From contig DASCMO010000063.1 in assembly GCA_036010965.1 (NCBI GenBank), positions 1-38,032 on the forward strand: DNA of 38,032 nucleotides, in the 5' to 3' direction. The position numbers and the translations under genes were made by a program. This document shows, in pieces, positions 32,179-38,032 of this stretch. Source of the stretch: GCA-2686265 sp036010965 (GTDB taxonomy: Bacteria > Planctomycetota > UBA1135 > GCA-002686595). Positions within the stretch are counted from its first letter, which is position 1; every line of letters starts with the position of its first letter. The notes beneath the pieces are model-generated. The model made no database searches, was not told where the DNA came from, and saw only the letters and a program-made list of their open reading frames with translations.

Positions 32179-34074
32179 CTACCCGTCTCTCCCCGCGCGC
32201 ATGCGCCGTACGGCCCTGCCGAGTTCCTCCAGTTCGCGCGAGAGCCTCTCCATCTGGCCCTGAAGCCCTTCCACGGACTGACGCACACGTCGGCCAAATT
32301 CGGCACGCTCCTCCTCGATCCGGTGGAGCAGGTCGGGACCACCCTGTGGCCTGAACTCAAGTTCTTCGTGGCGTGCCGAGCCGTGCTCGTCGCGAGCTTC
32401 GTGATGCTCGCCGCCACCGCCGTGATGCTCGAATTCGTGCTCGCCATGGGCACCGTGGTCTTCGCCGTGGCGCTCGCCATGGTCATCACCGTGGCGCTCG
32501 CCGTGGTCATCACCGTGGCGCTCGCCGTGGTCATCGCCGTGGCGCTCGCCGTGGTCATCGCCGTGGCGCTCGCCGTGGTCATCGCCGTGGCGCTCGCCGT
32601 GGTGCTCGCCGTGGCGCTCGCCATGGTCATCGCCGTGGCGCTCGCCATGGTCACCGCCGTGGCGCTCGCCGTGGTGATCGCCGCCCTCGTCGTGGTGTTC
32701 GGAGTCGTGATCCCGATGTACTTCATGGGGCCCACGGTCAGAAAGAGCCTGCATCAGCATCTCGTGCACATGCTCGAAGGCACGCGATTCCATCACCTCT
32801 CGGAGACGCTCGGTCACGGGGCAGCCACCTTCGAACCGGTCGTGATGGCCGTGCCCTGCGTGGCTCTCGGCATCGCCGCGATCGCTCTGGCCATGGGAGC
32901 CGTCACATCCACATTCGGCGCATTCACGAACGACCCGGCGCTCGGGACCGTTGCGTTCGATACGAAATTCCTCATTCACGCCATCTCCACGCTGAGTCTC
33001 GTAGAGGATTCCCCCGCGCTCGAAGAGGCCGTTACGCCCCTCGCCTTCCCCAACACCACCCAGCAGGCGGCGAAGGTCCAGGCCTCTCTCGATCAAGTGC
33101 TCGATGTCCACGTCCTCGCCGTTGATCGTCGCCCGAACATCGATGCCGATGTCACCGGCGTGCCCGCCACCGTGTCCCCCTAGCGACTCGACCTCGATGT
33201 GGATCTCATGATCCTCGGAGTGATCGCCGTCACGATGGCCATGCTCGGGATCTCCATTCACGCCATCGCCACGCTGAGTCTCGTAGAGGATTCGCGCGCG
33301 CTCGAAGAGGCCGTTACGCCCCTCGCCTCCCCCAACACCACCCGGCAGGCGGCGAAGGTCCAGACCTCTCTCGATCAAGTGCTCTATGTCCACGTCCTCG
33401 CCGTTGATCATCGCCCGAAAATCGAGGCCCATTTCCCCGGCGCGCCCGCCACCGTGTCCCTCTAGCGACTCGACCTCGATGTGGATCTCATGATCCTCGG
33501 AGTGATCGCCGTCACGATGGCCATGCTCGGGGTCTCCGTCGCCCTGGAAGATCGTCCGGGTCAGGTGCTCGCCATCTTGTTCCTCCGTCGCGTCATGCTG
33601 AGAGTGAAGCAGCACCGTGGGCCCGGGCCTACCCTCCTCATCAGACTCCAGGATTCCGGCGGAGACCAGGTTCAACTCGAACGCCTTGCGCCAGCCGTCG
33701 CGCACGACGGTGATGCCGACCGCATCACCGACAATGCGCTCGCCGAGAAGATCACGGAGCGCTGCGCTGCTGGGCACGCGGTGATCTCCGACAGCGACGA
33801 TCCGATCACCGGGGAGCAGACCTACTCTGGCAGCCGGGCCCCCAGGCACGAGGCCGGAGACCACCGCGCCTTCGCCGTTGTCGGCGAGGTAGATCCCGAT
33901 GATGCCGCGCTCCTCTTCGGCCGCAGCTTCCTCCGGCACGGGAGCATCGGAGATGCGGATGACCCTCAGGGCCTCTGCACGCTCCGGCGGCTCGGGGGCC
34001 TCCTGCGCGGCGACGGCCGTGCTGGAGAGGAGGAGAGAGGCGGTTGCTGAGATCAAGAGCTTGCTGGGCTGCAT
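32179..34074 (-). CDS. Exported PDZ protein with tandem 94-residue and His-rich octapeptide repeats
   Basis: The product is 631 residues. The start has AAGG nearby (AAAAAGGT, then six bases to ATG) and a signal peptide (LLISATASLLLSSTAVAAQ). Residues 55-135 form a PDZ domain (IIGIYLADNGEGAVVSGLVPGGPAARVGLLPGDRI-type core, AALRDLLGERIVGDAV). Then two tandem copies of a 94-residue unit start with GDPEHGHRDGDHSEDHEIHI and end with LYETQRGDGVN. After a Cys/His stretch (CAECGCDGSHG) come nine H-G-E-R-H-G-D-D octapeptides, then a coiled-coil tail (IEEERAEFGRRVRQSVEGL). The His/Asp density strongly suggests divalent metal binding. PDZ domains usually bind protein C-termini. No homologue is known to me. 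Confidence 0.85.
   Translation of the reverse strand: MQPSKLLISATASLLLSSTAVAAQEAPEPPERAEALRVIRISDAPVPEEAAAEEERGIIGIYLADNGEGAVVSGLVPGGPAARVGLLPGDRIVAVGDHRVPSSAALRDLLGERIVGDAVGITVVRDGWRKAFELNLVSAGILESDEEGRPGPTVLLHSQHDATEEQDGEHLTRTIFQGDGDPEHGHRDGDHSEDHEIHIEVESLEGHGGGRAGEMGLDFRAMINGEDVDIEHLIERGLDLRRLPGGVGGGEGRNGLFERARILYETQRGDGVNGDPEHGHRDGDHSEDHEIHIEVESLGGHGGGHAGDIGIDVRATINGEDVDIEHLIERGLDLRRLLGGVGEGEGRNGLFERGGILYETQRGDGVNEEFRIERNGPERRVVRECAECGCDGSHGQSDRGDAESHAGHGHHDRFEGGCPVTERLREVMESRAFEHVHEMLMQALSDRGPHEVHRDHDSEHHDEGGDHHGERHGGDHGERHGDDHGERHGEHHGERHGDDHGERHGDDHGERHGDDHGERHGDDHGERHGDDHGERHGEDHGAHGEHEFEHHGGGGEHHEARDEHGSARHEELEFRPQGGPDLLHRIEEERAEFGRRVRQSVEGLQGQMERLSRELEELGRAVRRMRAGRDG
32467..32682 (-). 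repeat. Nine tandem 24-bp repeats coding the His-rich octapeptide
   Basis: Nine units of exactly 24 bp fill 216 bp. In the plus-strand reading each begins GTGGCGCTCGCC and ends with a variable 12-bp half (mostly GTGGTCATCGCC). They code for the H-G-E-R-H-G-(D/E/G)-(D/H) octapeptides of the PDZ protein. Exact length and near identity suggest recent slippage or unequal crossing-over. Confidence 0.95.
32974..33537 (-). repeat. Two tandem 282-bp coding repeats
   Basis: The copies lie at 33256-33537 and 32974-33255 and are 282 bp apart throughout, for example at the shared cgactcgacctcgatgtg starting at 33466 and 33184. Each codes for a 94-residue unit of the PDZ protein, with few amino acid differences. 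This is an in-frame duplication. Confidence 0.9.
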
Positions 34075-34406
34075 GCGGAGACCTTTTTATCGTTGAGCCG
34101 GGGGGAACATGTTCTTCAGGATTCGTCTGAGTACGGGGGCGCCTGAAGGAGGTTTGAGGCATCTTCCCAGACTCGCGCCAAGGTGTGTGAAAGGACCGCT
34201 CGAGAGCCATCGGAAGGACTCGTGAGGCGCTCCCGGGAACCCAGGGAAGGGACCTGCGCTCGGGCCGGACAGTTGGACAGTACGGTATTCCAGGCTGACC
34301 GGCTGACTGGGTGACAGTGGCGCCGGTGTAGGACGTGTGACAAAGCCCGCGCGCAACCGGGCGCCCCAGGGTAGTCGCCCGTAGAGCCCGAGAGCCCGAT
34401 TGCACC
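34075..34406. other. Divergent intergenic region
   Basis: About 330 bp between divergently read genes. The minus-strand gene's ribosome binding site lies at 34080-34090 within an AT-rich patch. Tandem GGCTGACC/GGCTGACT near 34292 is the only repeat I see. No RNA gene or clear promoter is evident. Confidence 0.4.
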
Positions 34407-34499
34407 ATGAAGATCTCTCCAAGCCTCTGCGCACTCGCGCTCCTCTCCCCTGTCTTCCTCACGGGTACCGCCGATCTTTGGATCGACGAGTTTCCATGA
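34407..34499 (+). CDS. Signal-peptide-like 30-residue ORF coupled to the next gene
   Basis: ATG at 34407 opens a 30-codon frame whose product begins MKISPSLCALALL and continues into SPVFLTGTADLWIDEFP. It ends at a TGA that overlaps the next gene's ATG (ATGA at 34496-34499). The composition is that of a signal peptide. It may be a short exported peptide, a leader that couples translation, or the N-terminal stump of a secreted protein whose body was lost. Confidence 0.35.
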   Translation: MKISPSLCALALLSPVFLTGTADLWIDEFP

Positions 34500-35920
34500 C
34501 CTCGCAAGTCGCACGATCAAGGTTGGTACTAGCCGTCTCGGCGCCGTTGGCCCTCGCGGGCATGCTGCTCTGGGCTTGGTCGCTGCGCGGCGCTGACAAC
34601 AACGCCCTCGAGCGAGACTTGGCGCGCGGCGAGGCGCAGCTCGTGGAACCGGCGGACCTCGTGCCGCAAGAGGAGCGAGCGCTGGAGACGTACGTGCCGT
34701 CCGTCCGCACGGAGGCGGCGGCACCTCCAAAGGCGCGGACGACGGCGGCAGAGCGCGCAACCCAGCCGCCAGCGCCGGTCATCGGAACGGTCTTGGACGA
34801 GCTCGGTAGGCCGGTCGCAGGCGTGATCGTCGGCATCGTACGCGGGAGCTCGCGCGTGTCCGGCGCGAGCGGGCGCGGGCCCGTGTGGTGGGAGGGATCC
34901 GGGTTAAGCTACCCGTCGCCTGGCGGTCCGTCTCCGTTCGGAACGCCCACGGAAACGGGCCACGTCACCGATGACCACGGGTCGTTTGAGCTTCCGGGCG
35001 TTCGCGCGGTCGACGGCGACCTCGTCTTCGCCGCTCGGCTCTACCTCGGGGAACCGCCGCGCCAAGCGTTCCTCCCGGGTGGGGTGAACCAATTCCTGCA
35101 ACTGCCGCGCCGCCCAGCCAGCGTCCCCGCTGTCATAGTTCACCTGACGGATGCGGAGAGCGGTGCGCGCGTGTACCCGCAGCGCGTCGGCGCTGAGCTC
35201 GTCGCGCTCTTGCCGCAGCCCCGCGACTCCGAGCGGCACACCGGCCCGCTGCCGCCCGCGCGTGGACGGAGACATCCCCTGGACCAGCATGTGCAACGCC
35301 AGGATGGCCGCGTCGATCTCAATCTCTGGCCGGGCCGATGGCGTTTATCGCTCGCCAATGAGCACAGCAGCACCGTGGACCTCGAGGTCGTCGTACCGGT
35401 CGCGGGGCCGGCGATCGAGATCGACGCGCAGGTCACGCTCTATGCCGCGCGGGACGGTTGGGAGCTGCTCGATCCAGCCGCCCTGGATGGGCCGGCCCTC
35501 GTGGCTGACGCCTCGCTGGGCTTCGACGCATGCGGGCCCGAGCACTATCACGACCGCGCGTTCGGCGACCGGCGTATGGACGCTCACTTTCGCCGAACGC
35601 TGCGGTTCGGTGCAGGCGCGGTGCGGGCCGCACGGCTCGAGCTCGACCTCGAAGCGGCGTCGGGCATGGCGCACAACGACACCCTGCAGCTCGAGTTCAC
35701 GGGCGGGTCGCCGAGGTTCGTGTTCACCACGAGCATGACTGCGCTTGCTGGCGGCGCATGGCGGCCGCCGCGCCGCAAGCACTTCTCGCTGGACCTGGGC
35801 AACCTCACGGGCGGGAACGGAGAGTTGAGCCTGCTCGAGGAACTCGCCGACGGCCGACTCGACATTTACTTGGCGGACGACACGGCCGTGCACGGGCTAA
35901 GGCTGTTCGTGGCTCGTTAA
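34496..35920 (+). CDS. Membrane-anchored protein with carboxypeptidase regulatory-like and C-terminal beta domains
   Basis: The product is 474 residues from the ATG at 34496. It starts with a basic segment and one membrane helix (LVLAVSAPLALAGMLLWAW) and a Glu/Ala-rich linker. Residues about 95-190 include PVIGTVLDELGRPVAGVIVGI and HVTDDHGSFELPGV, which is the carboxypeptidase regulatory-like (CarboxypepD_reg) pattern. The C-terminal 130 residues (EHYHDRAFGDRRMDAHF, ARLELDLEAASGMAHNDTLQLEF, GRLDIYLADDTAVHGLRL) form a beta-sandwich resembling choice-of-anchor or carbohydrate-binding folds. No enzymatic motif is seen. A surface structural or adhesive role is likely but inferred. Its start overlaps the preceding short ORF. 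Confidence 0.75.
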   Translation: MTSQVARSRLVLAVSAPLALAGMLLWAWSLRGADNNALERDLARGEAQLVEPADLVPQEERALETYVPSVRTEAAAPPKARTTAAERATQPPAPVIGTVLDELGRPVAGVIVGIVRGSSRVSGASGRGPVWWEGSGLSYPSPGGPSPFGTPTETGHVTDDHGSFELPGVRAVDGDLVFAARLYLGEPPRQAFLPGGVNQFLQLPRRPASVPAVIVHLTDAESGARVYPQRVGAELVALLPQPRDSERHTGPLPPARGRRHPLDQHVQRQDGRVDLNLWPGRWRLSLANEHSSTVDLEVVVPVAGPAIEIDAQVTLYAARDGWELLDPAALDGPALVADASLGFDACGPEHYHDRAFGDRRMDAHFRRTLRFGAGAVRAARLELDLEAASGMAHNDTLQLEFTGGSPRFVFTTSMTALAGGAWRPPRRKHFSLDLGNLTGGNGELSLLEELADGRLDIYLADDTAVHGLRLFVAR

Positions 35921-36168
35921 TAGTCCACGCCGACAATCCTGACACGCACCCCACGGCATCTTGCCCCCGGTACCTCGGCGTGTCTCCACGCAGACGCTAC
36001 GGTACCGCGAAGCTCTACTGGATCGGGATCGAAGAGCCTCAGCCGCTGTTCGGTTGAGTCAACATTGCTCGACCCACTCAACTCCTTGGTCGGGCTCCCC
36101 GTGAAATCACTTCTCAGCCGTACCTCTGGTTTTGTGAATGCCGAAGTGATCGTCGCAACGGCCGCGGC

Positions 36169-36600
36169 TCACTCGGGCGGCAGCTCGTAGAGACCTTGCT
36201 TCGCATCGAGCAGACGCCCCTGGCGAACGAGCTCCATCCACACGCTGGACGGGTACCGATCCGGCGGCCGGATACCAACGATCGTCGACTTGAGTCCGCT
36301 GCTCATGGGTCCGCCACCCAGCGTCGACTCGGCGGCGAGCACCGTGACCTTCAAGCTCTTGCGGTAGGCCTTCATCGCCCGCTTCAACACGCCGCGGTCG
36401 TGCTCGAGCAGGTAGCGCTTGCCGCAGAACCACTGCTCGAGGATCGAGCGCAGCCCGTCCACGTCTTCCGCGCTGACGGCGAGCTCGACGTCCTCCTCGA
36501 TGTCTCCGCAAACCGCCATGGCGGCCCGCGCGTCGGCCCAGCTCGCGGCCGGCTGCCCGTCGGAATGCGCATCACCGGCGACGGCGACGAGCACGGTCAT
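36169..36600 (-). CDS. Hypothetical protein of 143 residues
   Basis: I choose the ATG at 36600, which has GGAG six bases upstream; ATGs at 36612 and 36699 are alternatives. There is a short hydrophobic N-terminus (MTVLVAVAG) that could be a weak signal peptide. The body is alpha-beta mixed: ADARAAMAVCGDIEED, VSAEDVDGLRSILEQWF, VLKRAMKAYRKSLKVTVLA and KSTIVGIRPPDRYPSSVWMELVRQG. I do not recognise the family. Downstream on the same strand nothing obvious follows, and upstream is a decayed gene. Confidence 0.5.
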   Translation of the reverse strand: MTVLVAVAGDAHSDGQPAASWADARAAMAVCGDIEEDVELAVSAEDVDGLRSILEQWFCGKRYLLEHDRGVLKRAMKAYRKSLKVTVLAAESTLGGGPMSSGLKSTIVGIRPPDRYPSSVWMELVRQGRLLDAKQGLYELPPE

Positions 36601-36659
36601 TAACAGCTCCATCTGGGGATCAAACACTCGCGGAGCATACCAAGCCGTTTGTGCCGCCG

Positions 36660-36990
36660 TCACTCCCTGAAGTTGTTCGGCACCTTCGCGTTCCTGCAAA
36701 CGTCCCCTGAGAGCAAGCTCAACCGTTGGTGGTATGCAGCGTGAATGCGCTCGTCGAGGGGCTTGACGTAGCTCTGCTCGAGAGCGTCCAGCCTCTGATC
36801 GATGACCGCCTAGAGCCTCGGATAAACTGCCGGTGCGGCGAGCACGAGCCGGAACAACTTGCGCCGTTTCGCCGCTCTATCAGCGTTCCCCCGCGGGCTC
36901 AATGCGCCCTGAACCTCGGGCGTGAGATCACGCAGCGCCGCTCTTTCGATATGAACACTCGGTTGCGTCGGGGCACTCGGCGAAGTGAAC
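36660..36990 (-). pseudogene. Decayed gene with an internal stop
   Basis: One minus-strand frame reads protein-like on both sides of a TAG at 36810-36812. Before it come RAALRDLTPEVQGALSPRG and KRRKLFRLVLAAPAVYPRL; after it come AVIDQRLDALEQSYVKPLDER and HQRLSLLSGDV, ending at 36660. The upstream limit is unclear, and another frame looks better beyond about 36960. I do not recognise the parent. A chance open frame in high-GC DNA is possible. Confidence 0.3.
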
Positions 36991-37094
36991 GAAGCAGCGA
37001 GGGCGCAGATGGCGCTGCAAAACGATCCCCAGCTTATTGTGAATGCTCGTATAGGCGAGGAATTCGCGCGTAGGGGGAGGAGAGGCCCCTTACG

Positions 37095-38032
37095 TCAACG
37101 ATCGAAGCGCAGCTCAACCTCGCTGAAGCCCATGATTCCAGGCTGGGCCTTGCCAGGATCGCGCTCCAGGATGCGGATCCCGATAGTGCGGATGCGGGTT
37201 GTCTTGAAGCTCAGCGTCCAGTTCGAGAGAACACCGTCCGAGATCTCAACGTACTTTGGCTTGCGCTGGCTGTTGATGTTGACCTCGATCCGCGTGGGCC
37301 GATCGTAGGTTTCACGGCCAAGGATCGACGAGTTTGCGTCGCTCAACACGAGGGTGTTGGCGCGCGGAGCCTTCTCGAAATTGAAGGTCAGTGTCGGCAG
37401 CGCGTCGTCCTTCGCGGTCAACCAGTTGGTCCCTTGTGCGCCGTCGTAAGCCAGAGTCACCGGGGTCTTGTCGTTCAGGCTGGAGCTCGTCGTGGCCGTC
37501 ATCCCCCTGCTGCCGAGGAGGTTGGTCACACGGGCACCGGTCGCAGCTTCGATCGCGGACTCGCTGAACTCGGAACGCACGTAGACATCGAGAGGCATGG
37601 AGAGAAACTCGATCTCGCCACTCCCGGCCGACGCGGCGGGATCGACCAGACGGACTTGAACCTCCATCCGATAGGTTCCCGCGCCGGTAAAACTGTGTTG
37701 TGCGGCGAAACGGTTTCCCGCCCAGCCTTGATTGGGATCGACCGGAATCGTCTTGATCACCTTCCCGTCGCAGAGGTAATCGACGCGGGCGATCCGTAGA
37801 CCCTTCACGAGTGCGTCCTGGTCGGAAAACTGCTTGATCAAGTCTTCATTGAAGCCGGTGATCCACATCGTCACGGGATTGGTGCCCGTCGCCAACCACT
37901 GGATGTCGACGTCCGCACCCTTGGAGATGCGCACATCTTCCCCGGTTTTCACGAGCGAACCGGTCACGACTGCCCTGGCCGTGGCCCTCGACAGAAAGAG
38001 GAGTGCGAAACAGGAATGGGTAGGACCATCCC
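37095..38032 (-). CDS. Exported protein with discoidin-like C-terminal domain, 5' end beyond the window
   Basis: About 310 residues are readable. A GTG at 37967 could start it, but the frame stays open to the window edge, and the residues before it (HSCFALLFLSRATARAV) look like a signal peptide, so the true start lies outside. The first half has an Ig-like or PKD-like pattern (LVKTGEDVRISKGADVDIQW, RFAAQHSFTGAGTYRMEVQV). Residues near the end (TLVLSDANSSILGRETYD, RPTRIEVNINSQ, FKTTRIRTIGIRILERD, GFSEVELRFD) match the F5/8 type C/galactose-binding beta-sandwich pattern. Such domains bind sugars or surfaces. Substrate unknown. Confidence 0.75.
   Translation of the reverse strand, partial: DGPTHSCFALLFLSRATARAVVTGSLVKTGEDVRISKGADVDIQWLATGTNPVTMWITGFNEDLIKQFSDQDALVKGLRIARVDYLCDGKVIKTIPVDPNQGWAGNRFAAQHSFTGAGTYRMEVQVRLVDPAASAGSGEIEFLSMPLDVYVRSEFSESAIEAATGARVTNLLGSRGMTATTSSSLNDKTPVTLAYDGAQGTNWLTAKDDALPTLTFNFEKAPRANTLVLSDANSSILGRETYDRPTRIEVNINSQRKPKYVEISDGVLSNWTLSFKTTRIRTIGIRILERDPGKAQPGIMGFSEVELRFDR

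Noticed and set aside
32467..32682. Regular repeats that could suggest a CRISPR array
   Set aside because: The 24-bp units are contiguous without spacers, are in frame, and code for a peptide repeat.
32170..33183. Plus-strand frame of 337 codons that looks like a multi-pass membrane protein (runs of Val, Ala, Leu, Ile)
   Set aside because: It is the complement of the His-rich repeat gene: CAC/CAT codons read as GTG/ATG on the other strand, which gives artificial hydrophobic repeats. The minus strand has a start, a signal peptide and a PDZ domain.
36053..36082. GTTGAGT/ACTCAAC inverted repeat after the beta-sandwich gene
   Set aside because: It has a 16-nt loop, no T-run and only 7 bp, so it is not a convincing terminator.

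Overview
The window looks like chromosomal DNA of a Planctomycetota bacterium. The basis is circumstantial: very high GC, many secreted proteins of unknown function, several sulfatase-type lipoproteins, a PVC-style haem-binding protein, an FG-GAP repeat protein, a choice-of-anchor-A protein, and a recurring C-terminal domain that I associate from memory with deep planctomycete lineages. There is no rRNA or tRNA gene to place it more exactly.

Layout. 0-2.3 kb: the end of an ABC transporter operon (ATPase, membrane protein, one-TPR protein). 2.4-8.4 kb: housekeeping and membrane genes: DedA, a K+-dependent membrane pyrophosphatase, ribosomal silencing factor RsfS, a DUF255/thioredoxin protein and a DEDDy exonuclease on the minus strand. 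8.4-11.2 kb: a two-gene operon for a secreted matrixin metalloprotease with IPT/TIG repeats and a small exported partner. 11.5-16.3 kb: a small hypothetical gene with a terminator, an ATP-grasp ligase, an FG-GAP secreted protein, a sulfatase that has lost its core, and a methyltransferase.

16.3-24.8 kb is a richer-GC, disturbed segment. It holds two paralogous lipoproteins (one His-rich and frameshifted), a Cys-rich exported protein, a pectate-lyase-fold protein, an integrative-element remnant (integrase N-terminus, excisionase-like HTH, primase C-terminus, GTTGACGG repeats), a repeat protein missing its 5' end, a frameshifted remnant of an exported protein, a TetR-ric operon with a clear operator/promoter, and a cytochrome-like gene cut off at its 3' end. 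Several breakpoints show that the segment was assembled or eroded by recombination.

24.8-38.0 kb: a sulfatase-superfamily lipoprotein with Thr at the nucleophile position, a DUF1028 protein, a Cys-rich lipoprotein, a thioredoxin-like/toroid protein, a choice-of-anchor-A protein, a PDZ protein with long His/Asp-rich tandem repeats, a membrane-anchored protein with a regulatory-like beta-sandwich, a small hypothetical gene, a decayed gene, and a discoidin-like exported protein that runs off the right edge.

The best leads for something undescribed are the about 125-residue C-terminal domain found at three loci (two intact, one decaying), the His-rich PDZ repeat protein at 32.2-34.1 kb, the putative metal-related exported module at 16.3-17.7 kb, and the TetR/ric/cytochrome divergent promoter. 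I see no CRISPR array and no complete new defence system.
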